Assembly: GCF_003351025.1 (NCBI RefSeq) | Contig: NZ_QPCG01000001.1 | Span: 875,949-939,948, forward strand | Length of the DNA stretch: 64,000 nt | Direction of reading: 5' to 3' | From: Mucilaginibacter endophyticus | GTDB lineage: Bacteria; Bacteroidota; Bacteroidia; Sphingobacteriales; Sphingobacteriaceae | In this document: one piece after another, positions 8,835 to 17,467 of the stretch | How the letters are laid out: every line of letters begins with the position of its first letter | How positions within the stretch are numbered: the stretch's first letter is position 1 | Notes under the pieces: model-generated | What the model was told of the DNA's origin: nothing | Database searches by the model: none | Seen by the model: the letters and a program-made list of their open reading frames with translations, nothing else | Position numbers and translations under genes: made by a program

Positions 8835-10283
8835 TTACTTGTTTTTAATGAATGAGGCAAGGCCGAATAATGATACTACCAGCACACCTAAGGCAGCCAG
8901 CATACTCACAATGTCACGGATATCCTTACCCGCCCAGGTCATGCCGAAATACTTGTGTAAAAATATAAAAGAAAGCCCTTCGGCCCTGTCAATACCTGCA
9001 ACTTTTGTAGCCAGTTTTGACGATGTTGTTTCAATGTACCAATTGCTGCCATCGGCGTAGCTCACCCGCTCAACCGGGAGGCGTTTGTTGATGAATCCAT
9101 ACTCGTTATCAAACTGCTTTACCTGGCTAACTTTTACCCGGCCATAAAACTTATCCGGATCCTGGACGGTATGGTAATAGGTACTTAAAAAGCGGGCATA
9201 ATCCTCATCTCCATTAATTTGTTCTTTGCCGGTTAAGGTATTGAAGTAGGAAATATGCTTTTTGTTATCGGTTACCTGGTAATATGTGTTACCGCTAAAG
9301 TTAACTATGGCCACTCTTTTTACAAGACTATCAGCAATAGGCATTTGCAGGTTTGAGATGGATAACTGTTTCCTGTCTATCACCTGCCCGTAATCGGGCT
9401 TTGGTGTTTCGGTATTGTGCAGTTTTACTACAAGGTGAAATGCACCGCTGATCACAAACGTAAACATCACAAAGGAAACGATTATCCCAATTTGCCGGTG
9501 ATAACGATGTACAATGCGTTTATCCTCGCTGCCGTTTTCTTTACGCTTTTGGGTGACGGATTTAAATTTCTTCCACATTAAACCATAAACGGTAAGGCCG
9601 CTGATGAGGGCGAACAGCATCACTATCATAATGCCCAGCAATACTACATTCCGGAAAGTATCTCCGCCAATATCGGCCAGAAACTGCCAGGTATGGAACT
9701 GCTCAAACAGCCACAGGAAAACCTTACGGGTATTATTATTGAACGTCCCCATGCGGCTTTGCGCGGTTTCAATGTAAATATCCATCCCATCCGGGCGATC
9801 AAAACTGATTTTCCAGACAGGTAAAAGATGATTGATGGGCTGGTATTGCCCATCAAATGTTGTTTGGTAATCTATTTTTTTGATTTTAGATGTCGAATCC
9901 TGCGTAAAATAGCGTGCCAGGTAAGTGGCATATAGCTTGTCACCATCTTTTAATAATACACCATCATTGGCCGAGTAGTAATTGTACACGCTATCTTTAT
10001 CCAATACCTGGTAATAGGTATTATGGTTAAAATTAACCAGTCCAAAATTCCGGATAGCTGTAATGCTGTTTTTATCCAGCACCTGCTGAATGCTTAGTGC
10101 CGGCTTCATCTCGCTTTGCGGCAATGGTTTAAATACTTCTTCCGCAATTGACGGCCTGAACCAGTTGGACATGAACGGGTGCGAAAGCCCGCTCAATGTC
10201 CAGAATATTACCGGGATGAGGGCTATTAAGCCCAACATCCGGTGCCATTTATAAAACTTGCTTTTTACTGCTGCTGATGCCAT
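8835..10283 (-). CDS. PepSY-associated transmembrane protein
   Basis: A 482-residue inner-membrane protein of the PepSY_TM family. A first helix (about 16-36) follows a WHRMLG motif; two central helices (about 210-232 and 257-277) flank the second YHRQIG motif; a last helix is at the C-terminus. Two periplasmic PepSY-like loops with NFxxNTYYQV motifs lie between them. Relatives are linked to iron-siderophore reduction or to metal uptake, with the paired His residues possibly binding haem. It lies 3 bp from the TonB receptor stop and 3 bp from the metal-binding lipoprotein, so it is an integral part of this operon. Confidence 0.85.
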   Translation of the reverse strand: MASAAVKSKFYKWHRMLGLIALIPVIFWTLSGLSHPFMSNWFRPSIAEEVFKPLPQSEMKPALSIQQVLDKNSITAIRNFGLVNFNHNTYYQVLDKDSVYNYYSANDGVLLKDGDKLYATYLARYFTQDSTSKIKKIDYQTTFDGQYQPINHLLPVWKISFDRPDGMDIYIETAQSRMGTFNNNTRKVFLWLFEQFHTWQFLADIGGDTFRNVVLLGIMIVMLFALISGLTVYGLMWKKFKSVTQKRKENGSEDKRIVHRYHRQIGIIVSFVMFTFVISGAFHLVVKLHNTETPKPDYGQVIDRKQLSISNLQMPIADSLVKRVAIVNFSGNTYYQVTDNKKHISYFNTLTGKEQINGDEDYARFLSTYYHTVQDPDKFYGRVKVSQVKQFDNEYGFINKRLPVERVSYADGSNWYIETTSSKLATKVAGIDRAEGLSFIFLHKYFGMTWAGKDIRDIVSMLAALGVLVVSLFGLASFIKNK

Positions 10284-10286
10284 TGA

Positions 10287-12644
10287 TCAATATTTTGAAA
10301 ATGAATAACTGATGCCAAGGGTATATGTACGCGGAGGGGCGGCGTTGTAAGTATCGCCGTATTGGCTGCTGGTTACTGTTGTGGCGTAAAGCTTATTGGT
10401 TAAGTTCAATACATTGAACCAGATGCCCGCGCCTTTCAACACGCTGCTTTTTACATCGTAACCTAAACGCAGATTATAGATATCATAACCCGAATAAGTT
10501 TTGGTATTGGCTGGGTTGGTAAAATATTGGTTAATGTGCTGCCACTCTGTTGCTATCCTAAAGCCGGGCAGGTATTGTGGTTTGTAAGTAAGCTCGGAGT
10601 TTGCTATCCAGGCCGGAGCATTGTTCATGCGCTTGCCATCATAGTTGGTTACGGTGTTGGTGCCTGTTGTGTAATTGGTGGTCACCTCGCTATACTCAAC
10701 ATAGGTATGTTTGGCGTTGGTACCGCTAAACCTGAAGGTTAGTTCTTTAACAGGGGCTACGGTAAGCGAGTATTCGATGCCGCGGTGACGTGTAGCACCG
10801 GCGTTTTGGTTTTGGGTGGTGTTATCAGGCAGTAACTGGTTAATGATCTCGTTATGGCCTTCCAAATCAAATATGCTTAGCTCAAAGTATAGCTTTTTAT
10901 TAAATGCCGAAAACCAGCCGCCTGCTTCGTAATTATCAAAAGTAGCTTGTTTAAGTTGTGTAAGCTGACGAGAGCTGTATAAATCGCCGGTTTCTGGTGG
11001 TTGGAAACCTACGCTGTAGTTGGCATAAATACCTTTGTTGTTACCAAAGTTATAGGTGATGCCCAGCTTGGGGGCCACAATATTAAAATTGTTGGTTTCC
11101 TGCTGTTTATATTTGGTTTGCCCTGCGGGGATCTCATTGTCAAAATTATAATGAACCCTGTCATAACGTAAACCGCCTACTATACGCAAAGCTTCTACTG
11201 GCTTGATCTCGTACTGAACGTAAGCAGCTGTGTTGAATAACTTGATCTTGTAATTATCGATATACCTGCCGGTGTTGGTGAAGCTGGTGTAATAGTTGTT
11301 GGCTACATCTTTGGTTATGTCAAGGTATTGAGCATAGTATGAACTCGGGCTATCATCCATATAAACACCGCCAATTAATCTCGAATGCAGGAAATCAAAA
11401 TCAACCCGGTGTTGCGCCAGTAAGCCGTAGCTGTTAAATTTTTGATCGTTCACTTGCCCGTTGCTGCTTTTGTAAACGCCGTTTGCATCGCGAACATCGG
11501 ATATAAAATAGCTTGGCAATTGCGCGGTTGAATTGCCGCGGAAAAACAGGGTTACAAAAGTGCTGTTCTTATCGTCCCACTGATGATCTAAACGTGTACT
11601 GGCACGGAACGATTTTACCTTACGATAGGTAAAGCGCTGGTTTGATCCATAGCTGCGGTCATAAAAACGGGCGCTGTCTAAACTACCAGGAGTTTGGGTA
11701 TTGAGGTAGTTATACGCTGCCGAAGTTGTGAGTTTAGTTTTGGCGCTGAAATCATAAGTGGTTTTGAAATTGGCAGAGTATTTATCAAAATCAGAATAAT
11801 CCTGCCAGCTATCGGCATGGTGGGCTACATATCCGCCTACATACAAGCCAAACTTACCTTGCGTAAACCCTCCATCGGCATCTACACGACGGTAATGGTA
11901 ATTATCGCCTTGAACAGAAACATTACCTGCATAACCGGTAGGCGGTCCCTGGGTAATAAAGTTAACCGCTCCGCCAATGGAGTTACTGCCATAAAGTGAT
12001 GATGCCGGTCCTTTGATCACCTCGATATCTTTAACCCCCGACATGTTAATTTCATAAAGCGAGTTATGGTTAAAGATTCCCGTAGGGCGGATAGGCACAC
12101 CATCTTCCATATACAAATAAAGTGCATTATAAGTAATAGGCTGGCGGATAGCCATGGTATGTTGCTCGTTGCCCAGGTTCACCATGTAAACGCCGGCTAC
12201 TTTGTTCAGCAACTGATAAAGCGCTGTTGCTTTGGTATCCTTGATCTGGGTCGAATTAATCTTGCTGATGGCAATAGGAGCGTCTTGCCTTGCCTGGCCT
12301 TCGCGGCTTGCCGTTACTACAACAGGTTGCAAATCCACAGTTGAAGGCTCTAACGCTACGTCAAGTTTTGAGCCTTTTATGGCAGATACTTCAACAATGC
12401 GGGCACTGTATCCCACCATGGCAAATTTGATTTGGGAGATGCCCTGTACATTGATGCTGTAATGGCCTTTGGCATTGGTCATGCCCAGCTTTTCGCCTGT
12501 TTTAGCATCAGTTTTACAGATAGATGCGCCTGCGATGGCCTCATGGGTAATGGCATCTGTAACGGTACCCTGGAGTGTTGTTTGGCCGTAAGCCAGTGTT
12601 TTAGTAAGTATAAAAGTTATAAGTAGGATTAAATATCGTTTCAT
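10287..12644 (-). CDS. TonB-dependent outer-membrane receptor (probable metal or metallophore)
   Basis: A 785-residue receptor. A signal peptide is followed by a carboxypeptidase-regulatory-like domain (about 25-110, GTVTDAITHEAIAGASI), a plug domain (about 120-230, with IEVIKGPASSLYGSNSIGGAVN) and a 22-strand barrel ending in Tyr after TLGISYSFSK. The organisation matches siderophore- or metal-type receptors rather than SusC, and no SusD is present. Operon partners (PepSY membrane protein and heavy-metal lipoprotein) point to uptake of iron or copper, or their complexes. The upstream leader holds a GTCATTGCGAG repeat half. Confidence 0.9.
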   Translation of the reverse strand: MKRYLILLITFILTKTLAYGQTTLQGTVTDAITHEAIAGASICKTDAKTGEKLGMTNAKGHYSINVQGISQIKFAMVGYSARIVEVSAIKGSKLDVALEPSTVDLQPVVVTASREGQARQDAPIAISKINSTQIKDTKATALYQLLNKVAGVYMVNLGNEQHTMAIRQPITYNALYLYMEDGVPIRPTGIFNHNSLYEINMSGVKDIEVIKGPASSLYGSNSIGGAVNFITQGPPTGYAGNVSVQGDNYHYRRVDADGGFTQGKFGLYVGGYVAHHADSWQDYSDFDKYSANFKTTYDFSAKTKLTTSAAYNYLNTQTPGSLDSARFYDRSYGSNQRFTYRKVKSFRASTRLDHQWDDKNSTFVTLFFRGNSTAQLPSYFISDVRDANGVYKSSNGQVNDQKFNSYGLLAQHRVDFDFLHSRLIGGVYMDDSPSSYYAQYLDITKDVANNYYTSFTNTGRYIDNYKIKLFNTAAYVQYEIKPVEALRIVGGLRYDRVHYNFDNEIPAGQTKYKQQETNNFNIVAPKLGITYNFGNNKGIYANYSVGFQPPETGDLYSSRQLTQLKQATFDNYEAGGWFSAFNKKLYFELSIFDLEGHNEIINQLLPDNTTQNQNAGATRHRGIEYSLTVAPVKELTFRFSGTNAKHTYVEYSEVTTNYTTGTNTVTNYDGKRMNNAPAWIANSELTYKPQYLPGFRIATEWQHINQYFTNPANTKTYSGYDIYNLRLGYDVKSSVLKGAGIWFNVLNLTNKLYATTVTSSQYGDTYNAAPPRTYTLGISYSFSKY

Positions 12645-12703
12645 TATATAGTATTACAGGAGTTGCCTCCCGGTGTAAAAAATGGGTAGAGTAGGGTACT
12701 ATA

Positions 12704-12754
12704 TGTCATTGCGAGGAGGAACGACGAAGCAATCGCGAACTATGCAGATTCAGT
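12704..12754. repeat. GTCATTGCGAG-type repeat, copy 2 (one arm only)
   Basis: Begins GTCATTGCGAGGAGGAACGA and continues CGAAGCAATCGCGAACTATGC, almost identical to the left arm of the copies at 8510 and 52907. The returning arm is degenerate, so only half of the element is clear. It lies in the 289-bp gap upstream of the TonB receptor. Confidence 0.75.
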
Positions 12755-12933
12755 CTACAGAGGGACGCAATTGTCATTTTTCAAATCCAATGACAATTGT
12801 TTTTTGATTTAGGGAATGGATATATGCCATACGTGCGCAATTACCACGTAGATATAGCAATAGCATAGTTGTAGTTGTATAACTGACATAGCTATCCTAT
12901 ACCATCAATCAAAAACCAATAAAAATGAAATGA

Positions 12934-13305
12934 TTATCCTAACTGGGGAGGCTGGAATATCGTAACCGGGCGATCGGCCGGTACGGTTGGGGTGTAGGGG
13001 GTTGAAATAACCTGCAACAGGCTGGAGTGGAATTTAACATCAGTTGAGCTGATGACATAAACCTCCTGAAAGAGGCTCTTTTGCGACTGCCTTTCGTCGC
13101 TGGCCTGCTTGTCCTCTGCCTGTTTGATCTTTTTCGCGAAGTAACATTTACCATCGCAATGCAGCCAGGGTCTGTTCCTGTTTTCGCAAAGCTTGGTGGC
13201 AATGTAGTTCCTGTTCAGTTCAAAACCCGCGAAAATGAATAATCGCGAGAAGTTGACCGTGATCAGCGAAAAGATGAGTAAATAGGCTGTAATACGTTGC
13301 AGCAT
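12934..13305 (-). CDS. Small membrane-anchored Cys-rich protein next to metal operon
   Basis: A 123-residue protein with one N-terminal hydrophobic helix (about 3-25) and a conserved-looking core KLCENRNRPWLHCDGKCYFAKK, in which three Cys and a His are closely spaced. Proteins with this CENxxxPxLxCxGKCxLxK pattern recur in Bacteroidetes beside TonB receptors and copper genes, and may bind metal; that association is from memory of the family, not a search. It is followed by a Pro-rich tail. The ATG at 13305 was chosen over an in-frame GTG at 13320. It precedes the receptor by 289 bp on the same strand, so it may belong to the same regulon. Confidence 0.75.
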   Translation of the reverse strand: MLQRITAYLLIFSLITVNFSRLFIFAGFELNRNYIATKLCENRNRPWLHCDGKCYFAKKIKQAEDKQASDERQSQKSLFQEVYVISSTDVKFHSSLLQVISTPYTPTVPADRPVTIFQPPQLG

Positions 13306-13360
13306 GGCGCAAAGGTACACCCTGCGAGCTTAATCCGCAACTTTAGTTAAAAGTCGGTAG

Positions 13361-13446
13361 GCTTAAGTTCTAAGTCGAAAGTCTGAAGTCCAAAGTCCAA
13401 AGTCTCCATTCGAAACTGACTTCCGACTCAAGACTTAGAACTTAAC
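13361..13446. repeat. Intergenic inverted repeat rich in AAGTC
   Basis: The left arm, with GTTCTAAGTC, is matched by GACTTAGAAC on the right, and further matches extend to GAAGTC/GACTTC. It fills the space between the stop of the gene at 13450 and the small Cys protein. A related AAGTC-rich sequence is seen at 52145-52175. Confidence 0.6.
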
Positions 13447-13449
13447 ACT

Positions 13450-13806
13450 TTATTGCCCCCGTTTCAACGTAGCATGCATATGCTGGCCTTTGTAAACCAG
13501 GTTCATACCGATAGAGTCCTGGTAAACCTTACCGGTATGGGGCGAACTGCCGCCCGGTACCGGGATGCTGAACGAAAAATTATCGCCGTTGATCATGCCA
13601 TCGGTAATGGCAACATCGCCTTGGGGAGCATGGGCTATACCCGTAAGTTTGCCGCTATCTATCTTAAAAGTATAACTTAAGGGGAAATGGTCATCGCCGG
13701 GAAGCTTTAATGAACCTATCCATTTGCCGTTGATATCGGCCATTGAAATAAAACTAAAAACGGTAATAATAACAAACGCACTAATCGCCAGGAACTCCTT
13801 TTTCAT
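13450..13806 (-). CDS. Small secreted protein, tandem paralogue 1
   Basis: A 118-residue protein with a signal peptide or N-terminal anchor (about 1-23) and a beta-rich domain. It shares a clear pattern with the next two genes: NGKWxGxL, then a Y(T/N)FK(I/V)D segment, KLTGxAxxPxGD, a central DG and G, and HTGK...DSI, closing with LKR. I do not know the function. It is the most diverged of the three, with more Met and His near the C-terminus (GQHMHATLKR). A terminator and a hairpin repeat separate it from the neighbour at 14047, so it probably has its own promoter. Confidence 0.7.
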   Translation of the reverse strand: MKKEFLAISAFVIITVFSFISMADINGKWIGSLKLPGDDHFPLSYTFKIDSGKLTGIAHAPQGDVAITDGMINGDNFSFSIPVPGGSSPHTGKVYQDSIGMNLVYKGQHMHATLKRGQ

Positions 13807-13883
13807 TGTTGATATAGTTTAAGCAGATGCCTATATGCAGTAATTTTAAACTATATACAATTTTGTTGCCTTTAAGTTTAAAT

Positions 13884-13925
13884 AAAAAAGAAAAACCTTA
13901 CCAAGCGGTAAGGTTTTTCTTTTTT
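13884..13925 (-). terminator. Strong intrinsic terminator
   Basis: A perfect 19-bp stem (core AAAAACCTTACC / GGTAAGGTTTTT) with loop AAGC, A-rich on one side and T-rich on the other, so it works in either direction. It is the likely end of the leftward transcript of the gene at 14047. Confidence 0.8.
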
Positions 13926-13948
13926 ATATTTTAAATAGTGTGGCTCTG

Positions 13949-14021
13949 CTGTCATGCTAAGCTTGTCGAAGCATGGTGGGTGGGGCATCCGTGCGAATCT
14001 TCGACAAGCTCAGACTGACAG
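13949..14021. repeat. Hairpin repeat with AGCTTGTCGAAG arms
   Basis: Arms CTGTCATGCTAAGCTTGTCG and its near complement ending CTCAGACTGACAG pair with only a few mismatches around a 30-nt core. It is distinct from the GTCATTGCGAG family. It lies between the stop of the gene at 14047 and the terminator at 13884. Confidence 0.7.
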
Positions 14022-14046
14022 GCCCTTACCGCTTAGTGGCACATTC

Positions 14047-14409
14047 TTACTTCTTCTCAACCGGCCTTTTTAATACCGAGCTGCTTTTTGAACCGTTGAT
14101 ATCCAGTTCAACACTGATTGAATCGCCCATGAATTTACCGGTATGTGGGATCACGATACCGCTGGTAGCTACGGTAAATGAAAAATCGGTGCCGTTGGTT
14201 TTACCTTCTTTAATGTCAACATCTCCTTCCGGGGTTAAAGCTGTTCCGGTTAATTTATCGCCGTCAACTTTAAAGTTATATAATAATGGATATTCCTGGC
14301 CATCGCTTGTAGTCAGTTTACCTGACCATTTGCCGTTTAAATCAGCTATTGCCGCAAGGCAAATCATAAAGCAACTTACCAATAAAGTAGTAGTAAAAAT
14401 CTTTTTCAT
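14047..14409 (-). CDS. Small secreted protein, tandem paralogue 2
   Basis: A 120-residue secreted protein, paralogous to the flanking genes. Signal peptide about 1-20 (CLAAIA), then DLNGKWSGKL, YPLLYNFKVDGDKLTGTALTP, and HTGKFMGDSISVELDINGSK. The regular alternation suggests a small beta-barrel or lipocalin-like fold, but the family is unnamed to me. It is closest to the gene at 14525, with which it may form a two-gene unit (115-bp gap). The role is unknown. Confidence 0.75.
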   Translation of the reverse strand: MKKIFTTTLLVSCFMICLAAIADLNGKWSGKLTTSDGQEYPLLYNFKVDGDKLTGTALTPEGDVDIKEGKTNGTDFSFTVATSGIVIPHTGKFMGDSISVELDINGSKSSSVLKRPVEKK

Positions 14410-14524
14410 AAAATTGAATTTTGGTTGAGATAAATATAAGAACCTTGATTTATAGGATGAAATGATTACATGATATTTTGTGCTATTTAAATATCGTGTA
14501 ATCCTTAAATCAGGAAAATCAGGG

Positions 14525-14881
14525 TTACTGAGCTCTTTTTAAAGTGCTATGGGCTTTTGAACCGTTAGCTTCGATATCCACACCAACAGAATCGCCATAA
14601 AATTTACCTGTGTGGGCGATATGAATATTTTCGATACTAACTGTAAATTTAAGACTATCACCTGTTATTTTGCCATCTTCGATAGGCATGTCACCTTTAG
14701 GAGTTTTGGCAGTGCCGGTAAGCTTATTGCCATCTATCTGAAAATTATAAAGCAACGGATAAACCTCGCCGGTTTCTGTTTCAAGTTTACCTTCCCATTT
14801 ACCGGCCATTCCGGCAATGGCTGCAAAGCAGGCCACGAAGCAGGCTGTTATAAGGGCTAAGGTTAAAAAAGCTTTTTTCAT
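14525..14881 (-). CDS. Small secreted protein, tandem paralogue 3
   Basis: A 118-residue secreted protein, the third of the tandem set. Signal peptide about 1-22, then GMAGKWEGKL, VYPLLYNFQIDGNKLTGTAKTP, KGDMPIEDGKITGDSLKF and HTGKFYGDSVGVDIEANGSK. The ATG at 14881 gives a clean MKKAF signal start; an extension to 14941 would put 20 residues ahead of it and was rejected. Function unknown. Confidence 0.75.
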   Translation of the reverse strand: MKKAFLTLALITACFVACFAAIAGMAGKWEGKLETETGEVYPLLYNFQIDGNKLTGTAKTPKGDMPIEDGKITGDSLKFTVSIENIHIAHTGKFYGDSVGVDIEANGSKAHSTLKRAQ

Positions 14882-15085
14882 AACTTTTGATTTCGGCTGT
14901 AAATGTATCATCGATATTAAACCAGAACGTAAACTGTACATTAAGTTTACCGTCGGTATCTTTGATAATTACATGGCAAAAACTGTACTAAAGCAACCCA
15001 GTATCATATAGGAAAGGCACCTTTTTACTTTTATGTGTATTTGTAAGGTTTTTGTTGATAATTTGATATAAATGTTAACAATACA

Positions 15086-15116
15086 TTTCTAATTATTCAA
15101 AATGATTGTACCTTTA
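15086..15116 (+). promoter_or_regulatory. Candidate Bacteroidetes promoter for the GH27 gene
   Basis: TTTC at 15086 and TACCTTTA at 15109, separated by 19 nt, resemble the -33 TTTG and -7 TAnnTTTG boxes of Bacteroidetes. They lie 60 bp upstream of the GH27 ATG. The rest of the 294-bp gap shows no other clear feature. Confidence 0.4.
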
Positions 15117-15175
15117 AAAAGCATACACTAACCTGGCGAAATCCTGTTTCGCTATACACTATTAAACAACCTATA

Positions 15176-17395
15176 ATGATAAAAAAGATTTTTACCGCGC
15201 TGCTTTTGCTGGGCGGTAGTTGCCTGGCCGCTTCGGCACAGGACGTTCAGCTTAACAAGGGCTGGAAATTTGCCGTTGGCGACTCTACCCAATGGTCGTC
15301 GCCAACGTTTAACGATCAAAACTGGCAGAATATTGATGTCGCCCATTCCTGGGAGCCACAGGGGCATCCAAATTATGATGGTTTCGGCTGGTATCGCATT
15401 CATGTGGTGATCCCTTCATCACTCAAAGAAAAGGCGTATTTAAAGGATAGTTTGAGGTTAAATCTTGCCAGCGTTGATGATAATGACGAGGTATATTTGA
15501 ACGGAAAGCTGATTGCTAAGTATGGCGGTAGAAACGGAACTATAAAAGATGGTAATTATGGTCCGCGTACTTATAATATTTCAGCGTCTGATCCGGCAAT
15601 TTTGTGGGATAAAGAGAATGTACTGGCCATTCGTATTTATGATACCGGTGGTGATGGCGGTATTTATGGCGATAATTTCAGCATCGGTATGGCCGATGTA
15701 ATGGATCACGTGTCGGTAAATACCGATGGCGATTTTACGTTTGGCGAAAATAACAGCCTGGCCAAAGCGGTTAAACTGATCACCACCAATAAGTATCAAT
15801 ACCAGGGCACTTTGGCTTTTAAAGTAACCGATCCGGAGACCGGTGCGGTGATCTACGAAAAATCTAACCCTGCAAACTTTACTGCCGGTAAGCCATTCAC
15901 TTATTCGTTCGTGATTGCCCGTTTAGCTAAAAAATCATATACCATTACCTATACATTCAGTGATCAGAAATCGGGGAAGGAAATTGTTAGAACTGAAACT
16001 ACACCTTATGTACTTACGCCTTACCCATCGGCCAAACCCAAAATTAACGGTGCCGATGTTTATGGTGCGAGGCCGGGGAATCCGTTTCTGTATCTGATCC
16101 CGGCTACAGGTAAAAAGCCGCTTAGTTATAAAGCTGATGGACTGCCGGATGGTCTAAAACTTGACGCCGCAACCGGTATCATTACAGGCGTGGTAAGCCA
16201 GAAAGGTGATTACCCGGTAACACTTACTGTTACCAATAAATTAGGTAACAAAACAAAAATGCTTACCATTAGCATTGGCGATAAAATTGGCCTTACCCCG
16301 GCTTTGGGATGGAACAGTTGGAACGCCTGGGGATTAAGCGTGAATGATGAGAAGGTGAAAATATCGGCCAAAGAAATGTCAGATAAACTGAGTGCTTATG
16401 GCTGGAACTATATTAATATTGATGATGGATGGGAAGCAGAAAATCGTGCTGCTGACGGAGCTATTGTAGCCAACAGCAAATTTCCGGATATGAAAGGTTT
16501 AACCGATTATGTACATAGCCTTGGTTTACACACCGGCATCTACTCATCGCCGGGGCCACGTACATGCGGCGGCTTTTTGGGTAGCTGGCAACATGAAGAC
16601 CAGGATGCCAAAACTTATGCCGATTGGGGATTTGACTATTTAAAATATGACTGGTGCTCGTATTCGGAAGTTACACCGCCGCACCCTGATCTGCCGGCGC
16701 TTAAGAAACCTTATGAATTGATGCGCTCGTCTTTAAACAAGGTAAACCGCGATATTATGTTTAGCTTTTGCCAGTATGGCTGGGGCGATGTTTGGAAATG
16801 GGGGGCCGAAACCGGCGGTAACAGCTGGCGTACTACCGGCGATATTCAGGATACCTGGAGAAGTATGAGCGATATTGGTTTTGGACAAGATCCAGCTTCA
16901 CCTTATGCGGGCCCGGGACATTTTAATGATCCGGATATGCTGGTGGTGGGTAAAGTAGGATGGGGCCCAAGCCTGCACAACAGCCGTTTAACTTATGATG
17001 AACAATATACCCACATCAGTTTATGGAGCCTACTATCAGCGCCTTTATTAATTGGTTGTGATATGGGGCACCTGGACAGGTTTACACTTAGCTTATTGAC
17101 CAATGATGAAGTGCTGGCCATAGATCAGGATGCTTTAGGTAAAGGTGCAAGGCAGGTTTCTAAAACCGATGAGCAGCAGATTTGGATGAAAGAACTTACC
17201 AAAGGCGAAAAGGCTATAGGTTTCTTCAATACATCTGACAAATACCAAACTGTTAACCTTGATGCTAACGATAAGCTGTTAAAAGGCTTTACCAAAGCGC
17301 GTGATGCCTGGGAGCAGAAATACCTGATAGCAGTGAACCATAAATATACTTTTAAAATACCACCGCATGGCGTAAAGCTTATCCGTGTGATGTAA
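15176..17395 (+). CDS. GH27 alpha-galactosidase with N-terminal accessory domains
   Basis: A 739-residue secreted enzyme that should release terminal alpha-1,6-galactose from galactomannan or raffinose-type sugars. The domain order is: signal peptide (about 1-21), a jelly-roll sugar-binding-like domain (about 25-175), a linker beta domain, a putative Ig (He_PIG) domain (about 290-366), then the GH27 barrel from IGLTPALGWNSWNAWG. Catalytic residues are visible: nucleophile Asp492 in YLKYDWC and acid/base Asp556 in WRTTGDIQDTW. It ends with the usual small beta-sandwich. It is monocistronic, bounded by a strong terminator. GH27 activity could pair with the GH26 enzyme at the left of the window. 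Confidence 0.93.
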   Translation: MIKKIFTALLLLGGSCLAASAQDVQLNKGWKFAVGDSTQWSSPTFNDQNWQNIDVAHSWEPQGHPNYDGFGWYRIHVVIPSSLKEKAYLKDSLRLNLASVDDNDEVYLNGKLIAKYGGRNGTIKDGNYGPRTYNISASDPAILWDKENVLAIRIYDTGGDGGIYGDNFSIGMADVMDHVSVNTDGDFTFGENNSLAKAVKLITTNKYQYQGTLAFKVTDPETGAVIYEKSNPANFTAGKPFTYSFVIARLAKKSYTITYTFSDQKSGKEIVRTETTPYVLTPYPSAKPKINGADVYGARPGNPFLYLIPATGKKPLSYKADGLPDGLKLDAATGIITGVVSQKGDYPVTLTVTNKLGNKTKMLTISIGDKIGLTPALGWNSWNAWGLSVNDEKVKISAKEMSDKLSAYGWNYINIDDGWEAENRAADGAIVANSKFPDMKGLTDYVHSLGLHTGIYSSPGPRTCGGFLGSWQHEDQDAKTYADWGFDYLKYDWCSYSEVTPPHPDLPALKKPYELMRSSLNKVNRDIMFSFCQYGWGDVWKWGAETGGNSWRTTGDIQDTWRSMSDIGFGQDPASPYAGPGHFNDPDMLVVGKVGWGPSLHNSRLTYDEQYTHISLWSLLSAPLLIGCDMGHLDRFTLSLLTNDEVLAIDQDALGKGARQVSKTDEQQIWMKELTKGEKAIGFFNTSDKYQTVNLDANDKLLKGFTKARDAWEQKYLIAVNHKYTFKIPPHGVKLIRVM

Positions 17396-17405
17396 AGAAA
17401 TTTAT

Positions 17406-17450
17406 ATAACAAAAAGGCCTTTATCGGATAGATAAAGGCCTTTTTGTTAT
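17406..17450. terminator. Bidirectional intrinsic terminator
   Basis: A perfect 20-bp stem (core AAAAAGGCCTTTATC and complement) with a 5-nt loop GGATA and T/A-rich flanks, set between two convergent genes. Confidence 0.9.
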
Positions 17451-17467
17451 GTTGTAATTACCGTGGA

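Noticed and set aside
8548..9060. A 170-codon plus-strand frame over the metal lipoprotein and PepSY gene
   Set aside because: It runs antisense to two genes with clear domains and shows no recognisable protein pattern.
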